Below, one piece after another: positions 28,067-36,977 of a stretch of 64,000 nucleotides of DNA. How positions within the stretch are numbered: position 1 is the first letter of the stretch; the number at the start of each line of letters is the position of its first letter. This stretch comes from Tritrichomonas foetus (lineage: Eukaryota; Parabasalia; Tritrichomonadida; Tritrichomonadidae). The notes below the pieces were generated by a model. The model was not told the DNA's origin and made no database searches. It worked only from the letters and a program-made list of their open reading frames with translations. The stretch lies in the NCBI GenBank assembly GCA_001839685.1, contig MLAK01000927.1, forward strand, positions 99,552 to 163,551, written 5' to 3'. A program made the translations under genes and the position numbers.

Positions 28067-30952
28067 TTACTTCTCAGTTGAATTTTTTCCCTTGTTAGCG
28101 CGTTTGCGATTTAAGAGATGCAATCTAAGTTTCTTAATATTCTTCACTTCTGGTTCACAGGTCTTCTGGAAGACAAGGTCCGCCCACTGGTCCCATGTTT
28201 TCTCTATTTCACCGCCGAAGATATGAGGATGCTTGATGAACATTTGAGGATTAGGGAAGAGTTGCTCGGTGTTGATTTTAGCAAGAATTCCCGAAACTTC
28301 ATATACATTAATATTTTGTTTATTTTCATTCTTGATAGTGATTCTTGCCTTCTTGATGTATCTTCTAATGATTGGTAAAGTTTTTTGAACGCTTGGTAAA
28401 TCAGATGTAATTTCTTTGAAGAGTTTGGCACGTGAAAAGATGACCGGACAGAATCCATTCTTCTTATTATCACGTTGTTGAACAATTGTTGCGAAAACTT
28501 CAAGGAATAAAGGTAAAAAGCTCTTATGCTTATCATAAACTCTTTCAAATAATACCATTAAGCTTGATGCTGTTTCCAATGAGAAAACATTTACGTGTGG
28601 CGAAATCATATGGAAAACACAAATCAATGATGGTAAAAATGATTCACGTTGACAGAAATTCAACAAAACATTCAAAATAAGGTCACCATAAGAAATATTA
28701 TCGGCTGGCTTATAGTTACAGCCGGTCATCACATTTTTATCTTTATTAAATGGCTGGTTCAACTTAACAGCTGCTTCAGGATCTGCAACGATAAGAAGTA
28801 CAGTTGAAAGTATAATACTATGAATATAATTAACACCTTCCTTTTCAAAGAAAAGTTGTGCCGCCCATAAAAGATGGAATAAGAAATTGTTTGAGTGATC
28901 TTTCTTTGTTAGAGCTTCAACAAATCCTGGATTAAATAAAGCACACATATATAAAAATGAAAGTGATTCTTTGGAAATTGGATCAAGAGGTGTGAAGAGT
29001 GGTGGAAGATTGGTTTCAGAAATATAAAGTCCACGTAATAAGTTTTGTGGGGAAACAGATTTAAATGCTTGACGGAAGTTTACATTGGTGAATAATCGAA
29101 TGCACAGTGTGAGTGCATTCTTTAATAATAAAACAGTTGTTGAATCACCTTTTTCGCTCATATATCTAAAAGCAATTCGACATGTGGATTTAATAATTGA
29201 TGCATGTGGAAGGTTGTCAAGTGAAGCAGATATTTCTGGATGATTATTTGCATTATTTGGAGCGAAAACATGAAGAGAAGAAACGAGAAGAATCGCATGA
29301 AGTAAATCACTTCTTGTTCGATTCATTTCATTTGCATCTGGATTAGTTTGAACCCATTCGCCATTTGTTCCATTGAGTGTAGTGCCTTCCTTGAAAAGAA
29401 GGCCAGAAACAGCGTCAGTGAATGATGCAGTAACATGACCATCATGAATGCGCATTGCACGGTGTTGAGCAATAATTGAAGCGTCTGCCTTGGTACGTTT
29501 TGGTTGTGGGGATTTGGCACGATTGGCTGCTGATGGTGTTGCTTCTTTGGCGATTGAAGCGGGCTTCTTTGCTGCAGGTGAAGCCGAACGTTTTCTTGCA
29601 GGAGCATTTTGTTGTTGTGGTACTTTTTGTGGATTTTCTTGTTTTTGAGAAGGCTTTTGTTCTTGTTTTTGTGATGGTTGTGGTTTTTTATCTGGTTTTG
29701 AAGTTGGTTTATTTTCAGCCGACTGTTGTTTAGTTGGTTCTGGTTTGGCTGCTGGTTTTGGACTCTTTGGTCTGCCAGTTTCCTGTTTTGGAGTGGAATT
29801 CTTTGTTTGGGGATGCTGCTGGGCTGGTTTTTCGGTTGGCTTTGCTTGTTGCTTGGTTGTTGGTGTTGTTGGTTTTTCAGTTGGCTTTGTTTGTTGTTTG
29901 GTTGTTGGTGTTGCTGGTTTTTCGGTTGGCTTTGCTTGAGCCTTTGATGGTGATTTCGGTCTCTGGTCTACCTTTTGTGGAACTTTTTGAGCAGCATTTG
30001 GATCCTTTGGAAGGTTCGGGTTTAATTTTGTTTCCTTGATGACTGGGACCTTTGGGGCCTTGTTGAGTTCAGGTTTGGCAGTATCCTTAGAAGCTGTTGC
30101 TTGCTGCTGCTTTGGTTGTTTCTTCGCAGCTTGTTGTTTTGGTGCAGTTTGCTGCTGTGCATTTTTTTCTTGCTGGGGTTGGGCCGGAGCTACTTTCTTT
30201 GGCTGTTGGGCAGGATTTGTTTTTTTAGGTGATTGTGCACGTTTTTGAAGTTGCTGCTGATTTGTTTGTTTATTTGGTTGCTGAACTTTTTGTGTTGGCT
30301 TTTGAGTAGGTGCCGCTTTTGGTGCTTGTTTTTGATTTTGGCTGGCTGGTTTTGTTGCATTTTGTGGAGTTTCTTTGTTCACTTTGGAAGCTGCTCCTTT
30401 TGGCTGCGGTTTTTGAGTACTTTCCGCTTTTGGTTTGGCAATTTGATTTTCGGTTTCTTTTTGTGATTTCTTCTGTTTCGCTAGTTTTTGAGCTTCTGGA
30501 GCTTTTTCAATCTTCTTTTTATCTTTTTTCTCTTTTGGCGCTGGTTTCTCTTTCGACAATTCTTGCATTTTTTGATAAGTTGGCGCGTCGAGATGTTCGA
30601 GTAGATATGATATATTTGGATTCGAAATAAGAACTGACATTGAAGATGTGAATATATTTAAAGCTAAAGTGAGCTCGTTGAGTTCAGCTGGAGATATAGT
30701 TTTATTAGATTGTGACTGTTGAAGTGTGTAAACTTGGTGAACGCTTGCGAGCACTAAGTTGGCGAAATTGAGCGGATATCGTTTAGCCATATCGTTTAAA
30801 AACAGAGAATCCGGAATGGCTACGATTTTTCGATCTGATGCTTTTTTCATGAGGTTAACCCAAAATTCATGGTCTGTGTTGTAGTTTTTTTCAAGCAAAC
30901 ACTTCAAAAAGGCGAGTGGGTTTACTTGCTCGGCAGATTGATCATTTCCCAT
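28067..30952 (-). CDS. HID1: HID1-family protein with large low-complexity insert
   Basis: 961 residues. It starts MGNDQS, an N-myristoylation signal as in HID1 and dymeclin. Residues 1-125 match the HID1 N-terminus (AFLKCLLEKNYNTDHEFWVN, ANLVLASVHQVYTL). Residues about 130-500 are Pro/Lys/Gln/Thr-rich low complexity. The helical HID1 body resumes at about 505 (GLLFKEGTTLNG..NEMNRTRSDLLHAILLV) and continues to the end, including MISPHVNVFSLETASSLMVL followed by LFLEVFATIVQQ, as in the human protein. HID1 is a peripheral trans-Golgi protein needed for secretory-granule and dense-core-vesicle formation. The role is presumably Golgi traffic here too. A TCATT initiator-like site precedes the ATG by seven bases. 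Confidence 0.8.
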   Translation of the reverse strand: MGNDQSAEQVNPLAFLKCLLEKNYNTDHEFWVNLMKKASDRKIVAIPDSLFLNDMAKRYPLNFANLVLASVHQVYTLQQSQSNKTISPAELNELTLALNIFTSSMSVLISNPNISYLLEHLDAPTYQKMQELSKEKPAPKEKKDKKKIEKAPEAQKLAKQKKSQKETENQIAKPKAESTQKPQPKGAASKVNKETPQNATKPASQNQKQAPKAAPTQKPTQKVQQPNKQTNQQQLQKRAQSPKKTNPAQQPKKVAPAQPQQEKNAQQQTAPKQQAAKKQPKQQQATASKDTAKPELNKAPKVPVIKETKLNPNLPKDPNAAQKVPQKVDQRPKSPSKAQAKPTEKPATPTTKQQTKPTEKPTTPTTKQQAKPTEKPAQQHPQTKNSTPKQETGRPKSPKPAAKPEPTKQQSAENKPTSKPDKKPQPSQKQEQKPSQKQENPQKVPQQQNAPARKRSASPAAKKPASIAKEATPSAANRAKSPQPKRTKADASIIAQHRAMRIHDGHVTASFTDAVSGLLFKEGTTLNGTNGEWVQTNPDANEMNRTRSDLLHAILLVSSLHVFAPNNANNHPEISASLDNLPHASIIKSTCRIAFRYMSEKGDSTTVLLLKNALTLCIRLFTNVNFRQAFKSVSPQNLLRGLYISETNLPPLFTPLDPISKESLSFLYMCALFNPGFVEALTKKDHSNNFLFHLLWAAQLFFEKEGVNYIHSIILSTVLLIVADPEAAVKLNQPFNKDKNVMTGCNYKPADNISYGDLILNVLLNFCQRESFLPSLICVFHMISPHVNVFSLETASSLMVLFERVYDKHKSFLPLFLEVFATIVQQRDNKKNGFCPVIFSRAKLFKEITSDLPSVQKTLPIIRRYIKKARITIKNENKQNINVYEVSGILAKINTEQLFPNPQMFIKHPHIFGGEIEKTWDQWADLVFQKTCEPEVKNIKKLRLHLLNRKRANKGKNSTEK
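29826..29935 (-). repeat. 45-bp coding repeat, two and a half copies
   Basis: Within the HID1-like gene a 15-residue unit KPTEKP(A/T)TPTTKQQ(T/A) occurs twice and then partially a third time. The neighbouring sequence is Lys/Gln/Pro-rich but not regularly repeated. Confidence 0.85.
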
Positions 30953-30959
30953 TGAATTG

Positions 30960-30964
30960 AATGA
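30960..30964 (-). promoter_or_regulatory. Initiator-like TCATT
   Basis: TCATTCAATTCA immediately precedes the ATG of the HID1-like gene on the minus strand. Confidence 0.5.
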
Positions 30965-31356
30965 ACGATAGATTATTTTTCAGTTAATTGATGGTGAATT
31001 TATCATTATGCACATCAAAAAAAAGCTATTTTGGGTTGACGTATGATCAATCACAAATTCAAGAAGCTTTTCTTTCAAACGAGCCATTTTTTCTTACTAT
31101 ATAATGTACTTGATAATATTCATTCAATTCATTCCCAATTCATAACATAATCTATAATTTTCAAACAATAGCAAGTCAAGATTAAACTTATATTTACGTT
31201 TGAAGATTTTTTTTGATCTATTATGTAATTGATTCGGTATTTCATCGATTAGGTATTTCGTTGATTGTATTGCTTTTAAACCAATCACAAAGTGAATAAA
31301 TAGAAAAAGAAAAAATTTATCAAAAAACATATTTTTATTGGTACAACATAAATATA

Positions 31357-32559
31357 TTATTCGTTTCTTGTTGAAGTAATTTGGTTATACAAAAGTAAGT
31401 AAGCTTGTAATCCAAGATGCTGATCTTTATCCATGTAAGTAATATTATGGTCATCAAATTTTACCCAGCTTCCATCCAATTTCCTTGCATAGCATACGTA
31501 GTGCCCTCCATCTGGTGTATTTCCAATATGTTCAACTACTGCACAAAGCTTGTATTCAATTTGTTTTTGATCGACAATTCTATTCATTGTTAAAACATCA
31601 GGATATTCAATGATTTGCTTCAATTTAATTGGTGTGCATGTATAAAGATCATAATCAAATCGTTTAAGTCCGATAATTAATGATTTTGGTGTTGATAAAA
31701 ATGTAGATTTCTTAGAAATATTCGCATCGATTCGTTCAATTGATGTAAATTGTTTTAATGCATCATCTAAAGTATTTATTCCACGAATAGGTAATGGTAA
31801 AACAACCAACGATTCTTTATTCGCCGATCTTGTAACACCTTTCTCCATTGTATCTGATTGTATAATTGTTGCAAACACGTCACTAAGTGGAGAAAGGTCG
31901 CCTTGTGTTTCTTGAATGAAAATTCCTTTTCGATTTGAGCCTTGAACTCGCCAGCCACCTTCATCAAGTTTGGGTGGATCAAGTCTCATAAGAAGAAGGA
32001 GTTCATCATGAAGCTTATTTAAAAAGTAGAGTAGAAATTCAGTAGCATCTTCTTGATGAAGTGGCTTTCGAGTGCTGCTGAAATTTGGTCCGAAAGCAGG
32101 ATCGAGGATTTTTAGATTGGTTGGAAAGGCGTTTTTAGTCATTGACAATGATTTTAATGACATAAAAGCGCCATCCGAAGTGGCAGAATCGGAAAATTGA
32201 AATCCCGATAAAAATTGGCAGAATAGCCTCCATGCTGGAACTAATTCAAGCTGTCTGGGAGAAAATAATGGTAAGTTTGTTTTCATGAAATGAGCAAAAC
32301 TTACAAAATGTGGCGAAGCAAATAATAATTGAATTGAAGAGTTGGCAAAACACATAAGTTTCTCATTTGTTAAGCCGCGTGGTTGGATAACCATATTTGT
32401 AACTGTAAAACGTCTTTCATATAAAATTCGAGAAAAATCTGATTCGAAATCTTTGACGGATGTTTCCATGATTTCATTATATCGTTTTTTGATATCTTCT
32501 GGATAAGATACTTTGTTAGAGATTGAAACCCAATGGGGCTCAGTTCCTAAATGTCTCAT
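31357..32559 (-). CDS. Ubiquitin-specific protease (C19 family, USP10-like)
   Basis: 400 residues from the first in-frame ATG at 32559. The open frame extends 23 codons further upstream, but only to a TTG preceded by a stop, so the start is uncertain. The Cys box is RGLTNEKLMCFANSSIQLLF with nucleophile Cys70, and the His box is EHIGNTPDGGHYVCYARKLD with His353; Asp369/370 follow in VKFDDHNITY. The GNT of the usual Cys box is replaced by EKLM, but the catalytic triad is intact. The short catalytic core without extra domains resembles the USP10 class. It should hydrolyse ubiquitin isopeptide bonds; substrates are unknown. Confidence 0.85.
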   Translation of the reverse strand: MRHLGTEPHWVSISNKVSYPEDIKKRYNEIMETSVKDFESDFSRILYERRFTVTNMVIQPRGLTNEKLMCFANSSIQLLFASPHFVSFAHFMKTNLPLFSPRQLELVPAWRLFCQFLSGFQFSDSATSDGAFMSLKSLSMTKNAFPTNLKILDPAFGPNFSSTRKPLHQEDATEFLLYFLNKLHDELLLLMRLDPPKLDEGGWRVQGSNRKGIFIQETQGDLSPLSDVFATIIQSDTMEKGVTRSANKESLVVLPLPIRGINTLDDALKQFTSIERIDANISKKSTFLSTPKSLIIGLKRFDYDLYTCTPIKLKQIIEYPDVLTMNRIVDQKQIEYKLCAVVEHIGNTPDGGHYVCYARKLDGSWVKFDDHNITYMDKDQHLGLQAYLLLYNQITSTRNE

Positions 32560-33364
32560 TCGGGAAAATTTTGTATAGCCAAAATACCATTCAAATTTGT
32601 CACATTGAATTCTATCATAGAATTTCAAGGAAGTAATGAATCATGTCGATTCAATCAACATTGACATGATTCATCAAAATCATAAAAGAGCATAAAATTG
32701 ATCTATATATCTGCATGAACGCTAATGTATACCTCTGCATTACAACCAAAAGTAAAGCTAGAATTTCACTTGAATAATGCCCAAACTTGGCTGAAATCTT
32801 TTTAAAAATTGGTCATAATGCAAAACTATACACTAATATTGTAAACAAAGTAGTATGCAACTCAAACATTTAAAGATTCACTCATTGTAATTTGTCATTC
32901 ATTAACTTTGACATTAGTTGATTTTATTTGAACAAAATCAATTTCTTTGTTATACTAAAGTCTTTGTCTTAATCTAATATAATAAAAACAATTGCAATAT
33001 TTTCCTCAAAATGTTGATGAACTGTACCTGACTACTGACATGGTTTTCTAGAATGAACATTCATTTTATTATATTACATTATTGACATGTCTATTATGTT
33101 CTCAAAATTTATGACAAAGAGTTTCATTGGAATTTTCAATAAATATCTATCAATGTTAGATACAAATTCTCAAAAGTCATGAACTATATTTGATTTACTC
33201 TTATGATAATAGCTAAAAATTATGAAAAGACTTTCTGGGAAGCACCAGAATAATTCAAACATGATCAAAATGGTGAAAATCGATAAAATGGATTCTTATC
33301 GTCCATTCAATTTTCAATAAAAATTGTTTCTTTTATTTTTGAATCCGTTTATTTTTCCATATTC
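32560..33364. other. Divergent intergenic region
   Basis: About 800 bases between the USP gene and B9D1. It contains the 23-codon upstream extension of the USP frame (to 32628) and a 12-bp inverted repeat at 32636-32674. The rest is AT-rich with no visible feature. Confidence 0.5.
32636..32674. repeat. Perfect 12-bp inverted repeat, 15-nt spacer
   Basis: ATGAATCATGTC at 32636-32647 is exactly mirrored by GACATGATTCAT at 32663-32674. It could form a hairpin in RNA or a cruciform, and lies directly upstream of the USP reading frame. Confidence 0.75.
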
Positions 33365-33898
33365 ATGTCAGCGCAACTCGTATTAAGCGTGCAAGGACAA
33401 ATTATTTCATGCACAGCTGACAACGCTTCAGATTTATTTTGCAAATTTGGCTTTAACATGGGATCAGATTGGTCAATTATATCCGGATGCGATGAAGGCG
33501 TAACACAGAGCGCAAGGATCGATCAAGAGTGCATCTGGAACTACCCTATCGATATTGTTTTTCAATCTCCACGACCGTTTGGATGGCCCCAATTAATTTG
33601 TAACGTTTATGGATATAACATGTTCGGAAACAAGACAGTTGTAGGTTATGGAGCTGTTCATATTCCACCAGTTGCAGGCCATCATGCCTTTAATGTGCCA
33701 CTCTTCTCACGCGCACCATCACCAACAGAAAGATTTACTGGATTCTTCACAGGAAGAATGCCAGAAGCCATAGCATTCAATTTTATTGCGGGGGGTGATG
33801 CAAGAGAAATATTTAAGACAGAGTCACACGGTTATATACGTGTTTCATTTGATGTAATTATATCAGGACTGAAGAAATTGGATTTAACAGTTGAGTAA
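33365..33898 (+). CDS. B9D1: B9 domain protein 1 (transition zone)
   Basis: 177 residues that are almost entirely one B9 domain. Conserved pieces in order: LVLSVQGQIISC, DLFCKFGFNMGSDW, EGVTQSARIDQECIWNYPIDIVF, PFGWPQLICNVYGYNMFGN, VVGYGAVHIPPVAGHH, and GRMPEA...REIFKTESHGYIRVSFDV. This is the B9D1 order and spacing, and the length matches the family. In other eukaryotes B9D1 belongs to the MKS module of the ciliary transition zone, together with B9D2, MKS1 and tectonic, and helps gate entry of membrane proteins. The gene is somewhat GC-richer than its flanks. Confidence 0.9.
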   Translation: MSAQLVLSVQGQIISCTADNASDLFCKFGFNMGSDWSIISGCDEGVTQSARIDQECIWNYPIDIVFQSPRPFGWPQLICNVYGYNMFGNKTVVGYGAVHIPPVAGHHAFNVPLFSRAPSPTERFTGFFTGRMPEAIAFNFIAGGDAREIFKTESHGYIRVSFDVIISGLKKLDLTVE

Positions 33899-34482
33899 TT
33901 ATTCTAATTGATTTTTTTTAAAACTATTCATTATATAAATTTTTTATTCATTCACAATATCTTTTTTACCTTCATTCGCAAACTTGAGAAATTACTTTTG
34001 TTGACAGCTAATAATAGCTGTATAAAATATTACTGTTTTCACTAAAAATCATGATTGAATAAACTATATAGGAATTAGCAAAAAAGGAAGAAACTAAAAA
34101 TAAGAAAAAAAAAAAAAAGAATAAAACATTATCGTTTTCCTGGAAAGTTTCATAATTCAAAAGCACAATAGTTATTAGCGAATAAATCATCTTTGTATGG
34201 GGATTGTTGAGCATTTGATTTGAAATTTTCGGAAACATATCATTCTTAATCACAGTTAATATTTCTTCAACAATATATGAAAAGCATTTATTTTTTATTG
34301 TCCTACAATTGAATAAATCAAACAATAAATCTATATTTTGATCAGGCTTCCAGATAAACAAGGGCTATATTTAAAAAAACTGATGAAAATCGTTCTATTA
34401 CATAAAAATTAAAAGAGGAAAGCTTCATTTTCTCAATAGGCTTTTTTATTAAAATAATATAAAATATATGGGAAAGTTGTGT
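33899..34482. other. Convergent intergenic region, nothing firm
   Basis: 584 bases between the 3' ends of B9D1 and the BTB-like gene. A minus-strand frame at 34008-34361 encodes a 117-residue peptide whose first half is moderately protein-like and whose second half contains a Phe run from an A/T homopolymer. It may be a gene relic but cannot be assigned. Confidence 0.4.
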
Positions 34483-35244
34483 TCAAATGTTATCTGAAAC
34501 AACGTGACATTTTAATCTTCTAGACATTGCAAGCCACAAAGCTCCACTAACCTCCTGTGTCTTAATTTTATCGAAGAAAGTTCTCGCTCGATCACTTTCT
34601 ATTTTATCATATAAAACATGTGAAAAAAGTGAATAATAAGCTGGATTGTTAGGGTTTTGCTCAATAATAGAGTATACAAAATCAAGAATATCTGTTTCTT
34701 CAACATTTAATTCTGGGACCATTAAAATCACATCTAACGCTTCAATTGGAAGGCGAGATAATTCAGGTAAATAAGAATGCTTGATATTTTCGAAATTTTT
34801 GGCCACATACCTTAATTCATATTGACACATTTGAATATATGATGCTGGTGTTATATTTTGTTGGAGATATTTATTGAGCGTTTGGATAGCTATCGAAGGT
34901 GACATATTTGAGATGATTGTAGGTGCTACGAAATCAGATAATTTAGAGCATTGAAGTTCGACTGCGACTTGCCGAATAAATTCAATATTGGTGGAATTTA
35001 ATGAAATCATATTACCATTTAGAAACTCGAGGACATCTTGAAATGAGCCGTGCGTATCAGCAGTTGTAACTTTGTAGCTGTTGCATGATGGATCACAAAT
35101 AAGTAGGTTTTTAATTGTGATACATTGAGTCGAGGCTAGAATTTTATTGATTTGATAGGAACCGTTTCCAGATAAAAATACAAAATCGAGTGGTGCAGAG
35201 GTAAGGGCTTGTTGAATTGGTAGCGAAAATTTGGTTGGATTCAT
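34483..35244 (-). CDS. BTB/BACK-like protein
   Basis: 253 residues. The N-terminal half reads like a divergent BTB fold: LDFVFLSGNGSYQINKILAS, then SFQDVLEFLNGNMISLNSTN, IEFIRQVAVELQCSKLSDFV. The second half (YIQMCQYELRYVAKNFENI, LPIEALDVIL) reads like a BACK-type helical bundle that ends in helical repeats. Trichomonad genomes contain many such short BTB-like proteins without partner domains. Possible roles are substrate adaptor or oligomerisation scaffold. It is divergent from the RasGEF gene, with about 220 bases between the start codons. Confidence 0.6.
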   Translation of the reverse strand: MNPTKFSLPIQQALTSAPLDFVFLSGNGSYQINKILASTQCITIKNLLICDPSCNSYKVTTADTHGSFQDVLEFLNGNMISLNSTNIEFIRQVAVELQCSKLSDFVAPTIISNMSPSIAIQTLNKYLQQNITPASYIQMCQYELRYVAKNFENIKHSYLPELSRLPIEALDVILMVPELNVEETDILDFVYSIIEQNPNNPAYYSLFSHVLYDKIESDRARTFFDKIKTQEVSGALWLAMSRRLKCHVVSDNI

Positions 35245-35446
35245 TGGGGGTAAAAATTGTTTTTAATTTAATACTCCAATGACTTATGACAGATTAATTT
35301 TTTCCCTCAAATATTTCAATAAAAAAGACAAACAAGTATCTTCACAAAAATAAATGTAACCATTTCTTCGTGAATCAATATCAATGACATATTACATGAA
35401 ATGATATATCAAGTTTTTTGATCGGTGTAACGTGCTCAAAATCTCA

Positions 35447-35451
35447 TCACT
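35447..35451 (+). promoter_or_regulatory. Initiator-like TCACT
   Basis: TCACTTGATATTATTTTTTG precedes the ATG at 35467, supporting that start over the TTG in frame just before it. Confidence 0.5.
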
Positions 35452-35466
35452 TGATATTATTTTTTG

Positions 35467-36828
35467 ATGTGTGATTTACTATCTCGTGCTCCTAGTTTAG
35501 TGACTAATAAAGAACTTGTTAGGAAGTCATCAGAAGCTATGATATCTCTTAGCTTTGATGACCAGCTTGATTTTTTACTAAATCTATTAGAAATTTCGAA
35601 GGAGCAAAAAGAAAAATTAATAAATACACTTCAATTTGTAGAGTTTCCAATCATAGAAGAAATTTACACAAATAAAAAAGGTGTTGAAGCAGCTTCTTTT
35701 ACACAATTAATATTGTTTCTAACACAGCCAAACTTATCGAATTTAGAGTTTCAAAATCAATTTTTAATGGTATTTTCTGCATTTTCTAATGCTAAAGAAA
35801 TACTAGCATCTTTACTCATTCGTTATTACACAAATCCAAATAATCCTAAAACTAATATTAAAAATCGTCATGACTTAGCAAATGTTAGATGCAGAATAGG
35901 GAGTATTATTGGAACATGGTTAAAAATTGATGTTTATTATTTTACACCTGAACTTTTAAATATTATAGACATTTTTGTTTCTTATATTCGAACTGACCTT
36001 TCTTGTTCCACTATATATACGTCTATTTCACAAGGACTAGATCAATATCGATGTATTCAAAAATCACTTAGATTATATTCTAATAAACCCCGTCCTAAGC
36101 CAATCACACCAAATGGTGATGAAAATTCTTGGACTTTGATATCAGTTCCAGCAATTGAGCTTGCGAGACAGATGACAATATATCATTCAACTCTTTTTAA
36201 TGATGTTCGTGCAAAGGAACTCTTCAATATTGCAGAAGAGAAAAAAGTCAAAGATTCAAATATGGAACAATTAACTGATCATTTCAATAATTTTGCTGAT
36301 TATGTTACTTTATCACTTTTAACACAGCCAAATTTACAACTTAGACTTAAAGTTCTCGGTTTTTGGATCGAAGTGGCTTCAGAATTATTAAAAATAAATA
36401 ATTATCATGGTGTTTTCACTGTTGTCATGGGTATTTCTCATCCAGCTATAACAAGACTTAAAAAATCATTAAGCAAAGTATTTAAAAAGAAAGAATATAA
36501 AGAATTGGTAGAATTTTGTGATACCTCAGATAATTATGGTAAGTATAGACATGTAGTATCTAAAACTTTATTACCATGTGTTCCATTTATAGGATGCTTT
36601 AAAAAGGATTTAATTTATATTCACGAAAGAAATGAAAACAAACATCGTAATTTGATTCATTTTAATTTATATGTTGAATGTATTAATACCATCAATCAGA
36701 TTGAGAAGTTTCAGACAGATACTTATTCATTTTACAAAATACCAAAAATTCAGAGTCTTTTGATGAATGTGCCAGAAGCCAAACCATTAAAGGTTCTGAT
36801 GTTAATTTCACAAGAAATAGATTCATGA
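35467..36828 (+). CDS. RasGEF (CDC25-type) guanine nucleotide exchange factor
   Basis: 453 residues from the ATG at 35467. Residues about 60-195 look like the RasGEF N-terminal helical module (EAASFTQLILFLTQ..., FLMVFSAFSNAKEILASLLI, VRCRIGSIIGTWLKI). Residues about 220-450 form the CDC25 catalytic domain, with SVPAIELARQMTIYHSTLFN, RLKVLGFWIEVASELLKINNYHG, VFTVVMGISHPAITRLK, and the VPFIGCFKKDLIYIHE helical-hairpin region that inserts into Ras. This is a minimal RasGEF without extra domains. It should activate a small GTPase of the Ras/Rap group; such compact RasGEFs are common in amoebae and trichomonads. No membrane anchor is visible. Confidence 0.85.
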   Translation: MCDLLSRAPSLVTNKELVRKSSEAMISLSFDDQLDFLLNLLEISKEQKEKLINTLQFVEFPIIEEIYTNKKGVEAASFTQLILFLTQPNLSNLEFQNQFLMVFSAFSNAKEILASLLIRYYTNPNNPKTNIKNRHDLANVRCRIGSIIGTWLKIDVYYFTPELLNIIDIFVSYIRTDLSCSTIYTSISQGLDQYRCIQKSLRLYSNKPRPKPITPNGDENSWTLISVPAIELARQMTIYHSTLFNDVRAKELFNIAEEKKVKDSNMEQLTDHFNNFADYVTLSLLTQPNLQLRLKVLGFWIEVASELLKINNYHGVFTVVMGISHPAITRLKKSLSKVFKKKEYKELVEFCDTSDNYGKYRHVVSKTLLPCVPFIGCFKKDLIYIHERNENKHRNLIHFNLYVECINTINQIEKFQTDTYSFYKIPKIQSLLMNVPEAKPLKVLMLISQEIDS

Positions 36829-36977
36829 AATTAATTATATTTTGTTATTATTTGTTTATATTTAAAAATTTCTTTTCTTATTTTTTGTTATTTTTAAAAA
36901 AGAAAAATTGTTTTAATTCAAAATCAAAGAGAAATAATATAATTCTTTGTTTATAATTTTATGAAAATAGAATTATT

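Noticed and set aside
29726..30248. Plus-strand Trp/Cys/Leu-rich frames opposite the HID1-like gene
   Set aside because: They are antisense of the Pro/Lys/Gln-rich insert; composition is not that of a real membrane protein.
34008..34361. 117-residue minus-strand frame downstream of B9D1
   Set aside because: Half of it is translation of homopolymer-rich DNA; the other half could be a relic, but no family is visible.
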